This document shows, one piece after another, positions 18,481 to 28,141 of a DNA stretch of 64,000 nucleotides. Made by a program: the position numbers and the translations under genes. The notes below the pieces were generated by a model, which saw only the letters and a program-made list of their open reading frames with translations, made no database searches and had not been told where the DNA came from. The stretch is from Candidatus Poribacteria bacterium (GTDB taxonomy: Bacteria; Poribacteria; WGA-4E; WGA-3G): NCBI GenBank assembly GCA_022824265.1, contig JAJEAG010000062.1:1-64000 (forward strand), read 5' to 3'. The first letter of the stretch is position 1. The number at the start of each line of letters is the position of its first letter.

Positions 18481-19220
18481 GCGTTGAATTCCTTGCCTCG
18501 CAGAATTTCACGGGACTGTGTTGTTCCGTTTCCAGTAACATTATATGCGAATGTGTTCATTAACCGATCCTTTTTGGATACGTTTGGCGCGGAACCGTGT
18601 ATAACAAGAGCGTTAAAAAAGACACCATCACCTGCTTCCATTTCCACTGCAACTGCGTCTTCGCGTTCTTGATAGTGTCCGGGAAGAAATACCCCGAAAG
18701 TTTGATGTTTGCGTTCATGCTCCTGCAAACCCCAATTATGACTACCCGGTACAAATTGGATACATCCATTTTCAAGGTTTGCTTCGCTGATAGCCAATTG
18801 ACAATTAATCATCACAGGTTTGTTATGGTCGTTTTTCCAATAGGCGTAATCTTGATGCCATGGGATTGCAGTACCGTCACCGCCTGCTTTTGGGAGTAAT
18901 TTACTGTGATATAGTGAGATGTCAGGTCCCATCATTCCTTCAAGTACATCAAGAACTGCATCAGAACGAAGTAGACGGTTTAATGTTGGACTTACCAGTT
19001 CACTGTGCATTAGCTGTTTTATGAGAGGCGGATGATCAGGATCATCTTCGTATACTTCCCACGAAATCCCTATGCCTTGGGTCGGATTTTCAGCCATTCG
19101 GTTGTGTATATCATCAACTTCTTCCAAGATACTCGATATGTCTTCAGAAGAGACAAGTCCCTTTTTTAGGAGATAACCGTTTGTTTCATAAAATTGTAAT
19201 TCTTTATCAGAAATACCCAT
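18477..19220 (-). CDS. Phytanoyl-CoA dioxygenase (PhyH) family protein
   Basis: IPWHQDYAYWK...NGCIQFVPGSHNWGLQEH...GDGVFFNALVIHGSAPNVSKKDRLMNTFAY. Confidence 0.9.
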   Translation of the reverse strand: MGISDKELQFYETNGYLLKKGLVSSEDISSILEEVDDIHNRMAENPTQGIGISWEVYEDDPDHPPLIKQLMHSELVSPTLNRLLRSDAVLDVLEGMMGPDISLYHSKLLPKAGGDGTAIPWHQDYAYWKNDHNKPVMINCQLAISEANLENGCIQFVPGSHNWGLQEHERKHQTFGVFLPGHYQEREDAVAVEMEAGDGVFFNALVIHGSAPNVSKKDRLMNTFAYNVTGNGTTQSREILRGKEFNA

Positions 19221-19462
19221 TTATAGATCCTCTTTTTCAGTAAAATATGTGAAAAGTATACATCATATTTTCGAAAATTTCAAGGTATTCCATTGGGACG
19301 AGTCTCTGATATATGATTTATCTATTTTCTGAACCAAGATTAGAATGCAACTTTAATCATATCGAACCTAATATAACCAACGCCTTGAAAGGAAATAAGT
19401 TTACATCTATTACGAATGCTGCTACAATACCAATATACGATGAGAGGACAATAGACAACACG

Positions 19463-19825
19463 ATGGATTACACTCTTGAAAATTGCCAGAAAATAGTTGA
19501 TGAATGGATAGATTCTGTTGGTGTACGTTATTTTTCAGAATTAACGAATACAACTATCCTCATGGAAGAGGTGGGGGAGTTAGCGAGAATAATGTCGCGT
19601 CGCTATGGGGATCAGAGTTTTAAGGAAAATGAAAGAGATTTAGATCTTGCTGATGAGATGGCAGATATTCTTTTTGTACTAATCTGTTTGGCAAATCAAA
19701 CTGGTGTTCAACTTGAAGACGCATTTAAGAAATCCATGTTAAAGAAAACACAACGCGATAAGGATCGACACGCCAACAATCCGAAACTCCAAAAAGGTAG
19801 TGGAGATCAGGATAATGTTTCATAG
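19463..19825 (+). CDS. MazG-like nucleotide pyrophosphohydrolase
   Basis: ILMEEVGELARIMSRRYGDQSFKENERDLDLADEMADILFVLICLANQTGVQLEDAFKKSMLKK (EExxE...ExxD pattern). Confidence 0.8.
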   Translation: MDYTLENCQKIVDEWIDSVGVRYFSELTNTTILMEEVGELARIMSRRYGDQSFKENERDLDLADEMADILFVLICLANQTGVQLEDAFKKSMLKKTQRDKDRHANNPKLQKGSGDQDNVS

Positions 19826-22541
19826 ATGGTTATTTTCTATAGTTCTATTGTATGTATTTTTTCTTGCTGGTTGTGGTATTTTTTCGAAGACTCGACCGAG
19901 TTCACCGGAGATTGTGGATCCGCTGATAGAGCGTAATCAACATTGGCGTGAACACGTTGCAGCAGGTGATGCAGCCTTAGAACAAGGTCATCTACGTGAT
20001 GCCCTTGCTGCTTTTCAATTAGCGATAAAAATTCGTCCGAATTCAAGCGCGCCCCAATACAAAATTGCAGAAATATACTTACAACTTGAAGAATATGAGA
20101 ATGCTTGTGAAGCTTTTATTGCATTTTTGAAACTTGAACCGAGCCATATCACCGCGCTTAATTATGTTGGATATATCTTTGAGAATCTGAATAATTATGA
20201 AAAGGCGGCGCAATACTATGAGCGAGTACTGAGTATTTCTGAAGATAACCTATATGCGTTAAACCATCTGGGTTTAGCATATAAACAGTTGAATCGCCTT
20301 GATGAAGCAGAGTCTGTGCTTCGTAGAGCATTAAAACTTGATCCGGAATGTGAGAGTCCAGATTGTGAAAATTTGCATAATTACTTAGGATTGATTCATT
20401 TGCAGCGTGGTGAAATTGGTGAGGCAATTGCTGAATTTCGGGAATCAGTCCGTTTGTTTCCTAATGATATCTGGGTTAGGCAACAACTTGCGTCAATCTA
20501 TGAAGACAATAATAGATATTTTGAAGCACAACTTATGTATCAACAACTATTGGAAGTTGATCCAAATAATCTATTAGCTGTGACGCGTTTGCAAGCCCTT
20601 GCGCATCTTGATCTAACACCGAATTTGGCTATAGATGTTCCTGCTGTTTCTATCCTTAAACCTGATGTTTCCCATATAATTGCTAATTCACCCACTGCAA
20701 GTGAATATCCGGATGCAGATGTCTTGATTCTATTTAACCACTTCAGTCATGATGTTTTGTCGACTGGACAATCTCGATACACTACTCACCAAGTTGTTAA
20801 GTTATTGAACAAAAGAGGAATTCAAAAATATGGTGATATAGCAATACCTTATCAACCAAATTCGCAAAATATAGGTGTGAACATTGCTCGTACAATTGAT
20901 CCGGATGGTAATGTGCATCTACCACCCGATGAAGCATACAATGATGTAACTCCTCCCGGATTACTATCCTATAATCTCTATTCTGATCAGTTGTGGCGGG
21001 TTATCTCAATGGTAGGTTTAAAGCCGGGTGTATGTATTGAATATCAAGTTACACTTGAAGACAAAACAGAGAATGTGCCTGGTAACAAAACTTGGATTAC
21101 AGGTGGATACAACTTTCAATCTTCAGAAGTAACACTTGAAACCGCTTTCGCTCTTAGGATACCTAAGGAATACGAAATTGAATGGAAGACTGATAATTTT
21201 GAAATTGAGCCATCAATATCTTACGAAGAAGATGAGAGGGTTTTGTATATTTGGCAGTCTGGTAAAATGCCTGCCTTGGAGTTAGAAGAAGGTATGCCAC
21301 ATATCAATGACATTGCTCCGCGATTGAGTTATAGTTCAATTTTGTCATGGGATGCTGTCTACAAATGGTATAAGGATTTGGTGAAAGGGCGTTATGCTAC
21401 TGATGAAATTATACAGAAATCAGTAGAAAAACTCACAAAAGATCTGTTGACTGAAGATGCAATGATCCGAGCAATATATCATTTTGTTGCCAAGCAGATT
21501 CGCTACGTTGGTATTGAATTAGGTCAGAGTGCGTACCAACCTTCTGCTGCTTCAGAGGTAATTCAGAATCAATACGGAGATTGTAAGGATAAGACAACGT
21601 TACTTATTTCAATGCTTGATATTGTTGGTATAACAGCATATCCAGTTATGGTTAGTACATCACCGAATGAGAGAGTTGATACCGATTTGCCTTCTCTGAG
21701 TCAGTTTAACCATATGATTGCTGCGATTCCCAAAGACAATGGTGAGTATATCTGGTTAGATACGACTTCATCAACTTGTAGTTATGGCGACTTGCCGTAT
21801 ATGAATCAAGGTCGGGTGGGATTTCTTATTGGTGATACACAAGGGATATTTGTTGAGATTCCTGTTTATCCAGCAGAAAAGAATAAACTCGTTTCTAATA
21901 CAAAGTTGTGGTTAAATAGTGGTGAGGGTATACGTGGCAAAATTGACATCCTTCTATCAGGACAATATAGTCTTAATGCCCGGTGGAAGTATGGACAGGT
22001 TTCACCTATCAAATGGAAGGAAACTCTTGCAACAGAACTGAGTCAACTTTTTCCAAATATCTCTATTGATGATGCTTCTATATCTGAGTTGGATAATCCG
22101 GACACACCTGTCAAAATAGCGATTGATTTTCATGTTGGAAAATACGTTATTCACTTAAATCAACAAACCCTTCTGCCGTTGCCAATAGATGAGTTTGCTG
22201 AATATGCGGAAATCGTAGCTGCTGAAGAAAGGACACATCCGCTTGAATTGAGTTATCCCATGAAAATAGAGAAAACAATCAAGATTCATTTTCCAGATGA
22301 GTTTACAGCTGTACTACCTAAAGATATAAAACATGCAACAAATTTTGCTGAAATGGAAAGACAGTACAGCAATGTTGATGATAGTGTTTTCTATCGTCTT
22401 GATTATACGTTAAAACAACGGACAATCCCGGTAAAAGATTATGCAGAGGCGAGACGGTTTTTTAATGTGCTGGCAAGTGAAGATGGAAGTCGTTTGCTTC
22501 TAAATAAGACAAGTAGTGGTTTATCTTCTTCTGGTTTTTAG
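19815..22541 (+). CDS. TPR lipoprotein with DUF3857 and transglutaminase-like domains
   Basis: Lipobox FLAGC; several TPR units; YQVTLEDKTENVPG DUF3857-like region; AIYHFVAKQIRYVGIELGQSAYQPSAASEVIQNQYGDCKDKTTLLISML...FNHMIAAI...IWLDTT (Cys-His-Asp). Overlaps the MazG-like stop. Confidence 0.85.
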   Translation: MFHRWLFSIVLLYVFFLAGCGIFSKTRPSSPEIVDPLIERNQHWREHVAAGDAALEQGHLRDALAAFQLAIKIRPNSSAPQYKIAEIYLQLEEYENACEAFIAFLKLEPSHITALNYVGYIFENLNNYEKAAQYYERVLSISEDNLYALNHLGLAYKQLNRLDEAESVLRRALKLDPECESPDCENLHNYLGLIHLQRGEIGEAIAEFRESVRLFPNDIWVRQQLASIYEDNNRYFEAQLMYQQLLEVDPNNLLAVTRLQALAHLDLTPNLAIDVPAVSILKPDVSHIIANSPTASEYPDADVLILFNHFSHDVLSTGQSRYTTHQVVKLLNKRGIQKYGDIAIPYQPNSQNIGVNIARTIDPDGNVHLPPDEAYNDVTPPGLLSYNLYSDQLWRVISMVGLKPGVCIEYQVTLEDKTENVPGNKTWITGGYNFQSSEVTLETAFALRIPKEYEIEWKTDNFEIEPSISYEEDERVLYIWQSGKMPALELEEGMPHINDIAPRLSYSSILSWDAVYKWYKDLVKGRYATDEIIQKSVEKLTKDLLTEDAMIRAIYHFVAKQIRYVGIELGQSAYQPSAASEVIQNQYGDCKDKTTLLISMLDIVGITAYPVMVSTSPNERVDTDLPSLSQFNHMIAAIPKDNGEYIWLDTTSSTCSYGDLPYMNQGRVGFLIGDTQGIFVEIPVYPAEKNKLVSNTKLWLNSGEGIRGKIDILLSGQYSLNARWKYGQVSPIKWKETLATELSQLFPNISIDDASISELDNPDTPVKIAIDFHVGKYVIHLNQQTLLPLPIDEFAEYAEIVAAEERTHPLELSYPMKIEKTIKIHFPDEFTAVLPKDIKHATNFAEMERQYSNVDDSVFYRLDYTLKQRTIPVKDYAEARRFFNVLASEDGSRLLLNKTSSGLSSSGF

Positions 22542-22897
22542 TAATTATAACGTGAGTTTCAATACCTTCGCCATTTTTCGGAGTTTGTATTGATTGTTTA
22601 GTCAACAAATATCACGAATTGATCTGAAATGTTGGATGATATTTTGAATAAAAATAATTTCAGGTTTGTGCTGATGTATTTTATTTCTGTGTGTTTCTAT
22701 ATACTTGTCGCCCCGCTGGGGCTGTTAATATACATAAGGTCTGTTGTCTAATATAAAGCGTTTATTTTGACGATGGTATTGGAGTTTGATAATTATAGTA
22801 AAATTCGTAATTACTTGGACACTTTGGTAGGTTGGGTTTCGTCCTTCAACCAACCTACGGAAATATTAGTGTTGATTTATCAAACTCACGTTAATTA
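22542..22897. repeat. Inverted-repeat-bounded intergenic element (MITE-like) with a CGCCCCGCTGGGGCT core
   Basis: TAATTATAACGTGAGTTT (22542-22559) against AAACTCACGTTAATTA (22882-22897), imperfect; core at 22709-22723; internal GTAGGTTGG...CCAACCTAC hairpin at 22827-22858. Confidence 0.4.
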
Positions 22898-22908
22898 TGG
22901 TTAATTTT

Positions 22909-24513
22909 ATGAGTGAAAGCAGAAAGCCAAATATAGTTTTGATTTTAAACGATGATATGGGATTTTCGGATTTGGGATGTTATGGTGGAGAGGTCCATAC
23001 GCCAAATTTAGACCGTCTTGCTTTTGGAGGACTACGGTTCACGCAGTTTTACAATACTGCTCGGTGTTGTCCTTCTCGTGCTTCACTGCTTACTGGTCTC
23101 CATCCACATCAAACCGGTGTAGGACATATGACGAGTGATGATGGATTAGAAGGATATCGTGGTGATCTAAATGATCGCTGTATTACGATTGCAGATGCGG
23201 TGCGTTCTGAAGGATATGGTACCTATATGTGTGGAAAATGGCATCTTACCCGACATATAGGTGCAGACGATCCTAAACACAGTTGGCCCTGTCAACGTGG
23301 TTTTGACAATTTTTTTGGAACAATCAGAGGCGCGACCAATTATTGGAAACCATTTGCATTAACTCAAGATAATACTCGATTAGATAGTGACAATCTTCCT
23401 GATGGTTTTTTCAATACTGATGCTATCAGTAGCGAAGCAATAACTTTTGTAAAGGATCATTCCGAAAAGAAACCTGATAATCCATTCTTTCTATATCTTG
23501 CCTACAGTGCTCCACACTGGCCACTCCACGCACATGAAGAGGATATTGCTAAGTATTGTGGACGTTTTGCTGCTGGTTGGGATGAACTTCGAGAAGAACG
23601 GTTATCACGAATGCGTGAGATGAAGATATTGGATAAATCGTGGGGATTGACAGACCGTGATTCTTCTCAACGACCTTGGACTGAAGCGGAATATAAGGAA
23701 TGGAACCAACGTCGTATGGAGGTATATGCTGCCCAAATTACACGTATGGATGCTGGCATAGGAGAGTTAATTAAGACACTTGAGGAAATTGGACAATTAG
23801 GCAATACACTTATTCTTTTTTTATCCGATAATGGTGCTTGTGCCGAAGAACTCGGTGGTCCACCCAAGAAACGTGACAGGGAAAAACTCATCAGTACGCA
23901 AACGACCTCTGATGGTAAACCTGTTTATCGTGGTAACGATCCAAGCATCATGCCTGGTCCAGAAACTTCCTACCAGAGTTATGGTGTTCCATGGGCAAAT
24001 TTATCTAATACACCATTCCGCTTATACAAACATTGGGTGCATGAAGGAGGAATTTCTACACCGTTGATTGTGCATTGGCCTGATGTGGTAAAGGCTGCAG
24101 GAGAACTTCGCCATCAAATTGGTCAACTTCCAGATATAATGGCAACGTGCCTTGAGGTATCTGGTGCGACTTATCCTGAAGAACATGATGGGAAACCAAT
24201 TCTACCGTTAGAAGGAACAAGTTTAGTTCCAATTTTTGAAAACAAACAAAACGGTAAAGAAATTCTGTTTTGGGAACATGAAGGAAATTGTGCTATTCGT
24301 CAAGGTGATTGTAAACTTGTTAGTAGATTTCCAGGAAATTGGGAATTATACGACATGCAAGAGGAACGCACAGAAATTAAAAATATTGCTAAAAGGCATC
24401 CCCAAAAGGTTCGAGAATTGGAAGGTCTTTATCAAGATTGGTCAAATCGCTGTTTCATTTACCCTTGGGACAAACTTAAAGAACACCGTAGATTGAGTCG
24501 TCAACAACGCTGA
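22909..24513 (+). CDS. Sulfatase (arylsulfatase family), CCPSR motif
   Basis: NIVLILNDDMGFSDLGCYGGEVHTPNLDRLA, CCPSRASLLTG, GKWHL, LFLSDNGACAEE, HEGGISTPLIVHWP. Confidence 0.93.
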   Translation: MSESRKPNIVLILNDDMGFSDLGCYGGEVHTPNLDRLAFGGLRFTQFYNTARCCPSRASLLTGLHPHQTGVGHMTSDDGLEGYRGDLNDRCITIADAVRSEGYGTYMCGKWHLTRHIGADDPKHSWPCQRGFDNFFGTIRGATNYWKPFALTQDNTRLDSDNLPDGFFNTDAISSEAITFVKDHSEKKPDNPFFLYLAYSAPHWPLHAHEEDIAKYCGRFAAGWDELREERLSRMREMKILDKSWGLTDRDSSQRPWTEAEYKEWNQRRMEVYAAQITRMDAGIGELIKTLEEIGQLGNTLILFLSDNGACAEELGGPPKKRDREKLISTQTTSDGKPVYRGNDPSIMPGPETSYQSYGVPWANLSNTPFRLYKHWVHEGGISTPLIVHWPDVVKAAGELRHQIGQLPDIMATCLEVSGATYPEEHDGKPILPLEGTSLVPIFENKQNGKEILFWEHEGNCAIRQGDCKLVSRFPGNWELYDMQEERTEIKNIAKRHPQKVRELEGLYQDWSNRCFIYPWDKLKEHRRLSRQQR

Positions 24514-24587
24514 TTATGTAAATAAGTTATCATTTAGTTTCACAGAAGTATTAAAAATATAAAATATCGAATGAGGTGTATATTATT

Positions 24588-26192
24588 ATGGCAGAAAACA
24601 CAAACCCAAATATTGTATTAATTTTAAATGATGATATGGGATTTTCGGATTTAGGGTGTTATGGCGGAGAGGTACATACCCCTAATTTAGACCGTCTTGC
24701 TTCTGGAGGACTTCGTTTTACGCAGTTTTATAATACTGCTCGGTGTTGTCCATCCCGTGCATCAATGCTTACGGGACTTCATCCGCATCAAACCGGTGTG
24801 GGACACATGATGGGTGACGATGGCTTGGAAGGTTATCGCGGGGATCTGAATGACCGTTGTATCACGATTGCAGATGCTGTGCGTTCTGAAGGATATGGTA
24901 CTTATATGAGTGGTAAGTGGCATATTTCACGACACATCGGACCAGATGGTCCGAAACATAGTTGGCCTTGTCAACGTGGTTTTGATGAATACTATGGAAT
25001 AATAACGGGTGCAGCGAATTTTTGGAAACCGAATACTTTAACCCGGAATAATACGAGGCTTGATAGTGACGATCTACCAGAAGATTACTTTTTTACGGAT
25101 GCTGTTAGTGATGAAGCGGTGAATTTTATACAGAAACACCACGATAAGCAAGCCGATACACCGTTTTTCACTTATGTGGCATATACTGCCCCGCATTGGC
25201 CTCTACATGCACATGAGGAAGATATTGCAGAGTATAATGGACGTTTTGCTGCTGGTTGGGATCAACTACGAGAAGAACGTTTGGAACGTATGCGTGAGAT
25301 GAATATATTAGATGAATCGTGGGGATTGACAGATCGCGATCCCTCCCAACGACCTTGGACTGAAGCGGAATATAAGGAATGGAACCAACGTCGTATGGAG
25401 GTATATGCTGCCCAAATCACACGTATGGATGCTGGCATAGGACGTATTATCAATATACTTGAAGAAACAGGACAATTAGACAACACACTCATCCTATTTT
25501 TAGCTGATAATGGTGGCTGTGCTGAGGAACTTGGTGGTCCTCCGGCGATACGCGATAGGGATACACATATCAGCACCCAGTTAACCTCTGATGGCAAACC
25601 TGTATATCGAGGTAATGATCCAAGCATAATGCCTGGTCCTGAAACTACCTATCAGAGCTATGGGGTTCCATGGGCAAATCTGTCCAATACACCATTTCGT
25701 TTGTATAAGCATTGGGTGCATGAAGGAGGGATTGCAACTCCATTAATTGCACACTGGCCTGATGCTATAAAATCTGCTGGTGAACTTAGACATCAACCTG
25801 GTCAACTTACTGATATTATGGCAACATGTCTTGAAGTTTCTGGAGCAACATATCCTGAAGAACATGATGGAAAACCGATACTTCCGTTAGAAGGGACAAG
25901 TTTATTGCCAATCTTTGACGATAAAGATAACGGCAAGGAAATTTTGTTTTGGGAACACGAGGGGAATTGTGCCATTCGGCAGGGAGATATGAAACTTGTT
26001 TGTCGATTCCCTGGAGATTGGGAACTCTACGATTTGCATGAAGAACGTACAGAGATCAACAATATTGCTGACAAACATACGGATAAGGTTAAGGAATTAG
26101 ATGGCTTGTATCAGGATTGGGCTAACCGGTGTTTCATCTATCCTTGGGATAAACTGCAAGAACACCGTAGAAAACGACGTCAACAGAAATAA
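24588..26192 (+). CDS. Sulfatase, tandem paralogue of the preceding gene, CCPSR motif
   Basis: NIVLILNDDMGFSDLGCYGGEVHTPNLDRLASGG, CCPSRASMLTG, GKWHIS, LFLADNGGCAEE; very similar to 22909-24513 throughout. GAGGTG RBS. Confidence 0.93.
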   Translation: MAENTNPNIVLILNDDMGFSDLGCYGGEVHTPNLDRLASGGLRFTQFYNTARCCPSRASMLTGLHPHQTGVGHMMGDDGLEGYRGDLNDRCITIADAVRSEGYGTYMSGKWHISRHIGPDGPKHSWPCQRGFDEYYGIITGAANFWKPNTLTRNNTRLDSDDLPEDYFFTDAVSDEAVNFIQKHHDKQADTPFFTYVAYTAPHWPLHAHEEDIAEYNGRFAAGWDQLREERLERMREMNILDESWGLTDRDPSQRPWTEAEYKEWNQRRMEVYAAQITRMDAGIGRIINILEETGQLDNTLILFLADNGGCAEELGGPPAIRDRDTHISTQLTSDGKPVYRGNDPSIMPGPETTYQSYGVPWANLSNTPFRLYKHWVHEGGIATPLIAHWPDAIKSAGELRHQPGQLTDIMATCLEVSGATYPEEHDGKPILPLEGTSLLPIFDDKDNGKEILFWEHEGNCAIRQGDMKLVCRFPGDWELYDLHEERTEINNIADKHTDKVKELDGLYQDWANRCFIYPWDKLQEHRRKRRQQK

Positions 26193-26368
26193 CTGTTAAT
26201 TGTATGAGCGATTCTCCGATTTGTAACCAGTGACATACATATATTGGGAAATCGGAGTTCACTCTACCAGTGAATTACGCATTTTGATTCAAGTTCTATC
26301 ATAGTAGATTGAACTTTAGACTTGGTAACAATCTGGTATTTATATATAGATTAGAATAGGAGGAAACG

Positions 26369-26878
26369 ATGATTGAAATAGGTGGACAGACATTCCCTTC
26401 AATAGCAGAAATGCGGAAGTATGTTCATAATCTTTTAAATAATGCTCCACTTGACGAACCGTTATCTGAAAAAGATGACAAACTGATTCATGAACTTTTC
26501 TTACACCATCCTGAAGCAAAAGAAAAGTTGGGTGATCAACAACCTGAGTATTTTAAGGTTGGTAAGCATCCACAAGCTGGTGCACGCGCATTTTGTATTG
26601 TACGTACGGATGGTGTTGAAGATACATTTAGTATGAATAAATGTTTTTCGGGATGGAGACAAGTAAATGAAGAGAAGGAAAAACAGTCAAAGTCAACAGC
26701 AAAGAAAAAACCACAACAACAAAAGAAGAGTACGGTAGCAGGGGCAAGTCAGGGAACTGAAGTTGACGGATTATCTGGACTCATTCAGCGGTTTCAACGG
26801 GTAATACTCTTATATAATGAACTTGGTAAAGAGATTGAACAGATAACAAAATTGTTAGCGGAAGAATCTAAACGATAA
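26369..26878 (+). CDS. DUF3223 (DCL-like) domain protein with basic/Gln-rich linker and C-terminal helix
   Basis: HELFLHHPEAKEKLGDQQPEYFKVGKHPQAGARAFCIVRTDGVEDTFSMNKCFSG matches the DUF3223/DCL pattern; then KSTAKKKPQQQKKSTV. RBS AGGAGG. Confidence 0.65.
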   Translation: MIEIGGQTFPSIAEMRKYVHNLLNNAPLDEPLSEKDDKLIHELFLHHPEAKEKLGDQQPEYFKVGKHPQAGARAFCIVRTDGVEDTFSMNKCFSGWRQVNEEKEKQSKSTAKKKPQQQKKSTVAGASQGTEVDGLSGLIQRFQRVILLYNELGKEIEQITKLLAEESKR

Positions 26879-26886
26879 AACTTGGT

Positions 26887-26925
26887 AACAATACAGGTAA
26901 CACATAGGTTGCCTGTATTGTTTAC
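26887..26925. terminator. Strong hairpin between convergent genes, probable bidirectional terminator
   Basis: AACAATACAGGTAAC-ACATAG-GTTGCCTGTATTGTT (one mismatch), 6-nt loop, TTT tail. Confidence 0.6.
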
Positions 26926-26966
26926 GTGATCATTTCATTATAAGTATAGTTAATTTATATGTGTTT

Positions 26967-28061
26967 TTAGCTGCATGCAAGCATTTTCAGGCAGACCGGT
27001 GTTGGTACTTCTGCAACATTTCCTGTTTCAGATAGTTTGCCAGTGTCTGTATCAATTGCAAATGTTACAATCGTATCTGTTGATTGATTGGCAGCTAAAA
27101 GGAAAGTTCCTTCCGGATTCAATGCGAAGTTTCGTGGTGCCTTCCCTTGTGTTGATTCACAACCGACGTAACTCAGCATTCCTGTTTTTTCATCTATAGT
27201 GCAGATAGCGATGCTATCATGTCCGCGATTTGACCCGTATAAGAATTTTCCTGAAGGGTGGACGTGAACATCAGCACAGTGGCTGGTGCCATCAAAGTCT
27301 TCGGGTAAGGTAGAGATTGTCTGTATATCAGTAAGGTTGCCTGTATCCGCTTCATATCTAAATGCGGTAAAGGTAGAATCTATTTCATTTATCACATACG
27401 CATATTTTCCGTTTGGATGGAAATCGAGATGGCGTGGTCCTGCGCCTGGGTGCACGCGTGCCCATGGTTGTGTGTTTGAATTTAATTTCCCATTTTCTAA
27501 GTCGAGTTGGTATATAAGGATTTTATCCAATCCGAGGTCAGGTGCGAAGGCGTATCGATTTTCATTGTCTATCATAATTGCATGCGCGTGTGGTTCAGAT
27601 TGGCGACTTTGATTGACACTTGATCCTTGATGCTGTACGAAATCGGAGGCTTTCCCAAGTCGTCCATCCTTACCGATTGGAAATGCTGCGACACTTCCCC
27701 CTCCGTAATTTGCGACGAGTATATATTTTCCGGTAGCATCAATACTTAGATGGCAGGGTGCTCCACCGCCTGTCGGTCGTTGATTTAGGAAACTTAATTC
27801 TCCTGAACTTCCATGTATGTAAAATGCTGTAACTGCTCCACTTGGTTTACCTTCATAGTCACCTATCTCATTTACTGCAAAGAGATAGCGTCCACTGGGA
27901 TGAACATCCAAGAAGGAAGGATTCACAACACCGGTAATACTGCTGGAATATTCTAATGCTCCTGTTTCGCTGTCTAACCGATAGACGTATATCCCCTCGC
28001 TGTCTCCATGCGTGTATGTGCCAATGTAAACATAATAGTCTTGCTTGTTTTCTTTCGCCAT
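26967..28061 (-). CDS. Lactonase family beta-propeller (6-phosphogluconolactonase YbhE/Pgl-like)
   Basis: YYVYIGTYTHGDSEGIYVYRLDSETGALE, NPSFLDVHPSGRYLFAVNE, GPRHLDFHPNGKYAYVINE, VHPSGKFLYGSNRGHDSIA, GKAPRNFALNPEGTFLLAANQSTDTIV. Confidence 0.88.
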   Translation of the reverse strand: MAKENKQDYYVYIGTYTHGDSEGIYVYRLDSETGALEYSSSITGVVNPSFLDVHPSGRYLFAVNEIGDYEGKPSGAVTAFYIHGSSGELSFLNQRPTGGGAPCHLSIDATGKYILVANYGGGSVAAFPIGKDGRLGKASDFVQHQGSSVNQSRQSEPHAHAIMIDNENRYAFAPDLGLDKILIYQLDLENGKLNSNTQPWARVHPGAGPRHLDFHPNGKYAYVINEIDSTFTAFRYEADTGNLTDIQTISTLPEDFDGTSHCADVHVHPSGKFLYGSNRGHDSIAICTIDEKTGMLSYVGCESTQGKAPRNFALNPEGTFLLAANQSTDTIVTFAIDTDTGKLSETGNVAEVPTPVCLKMLACS

Positions 28062-28141
28062 TGTTAATATTCTCCTTTATTGTAGAATTCCTATCAGTAA
28101 TAATCTAAGCCGCATATGACTAAAAATAGTATAAAATCAAT

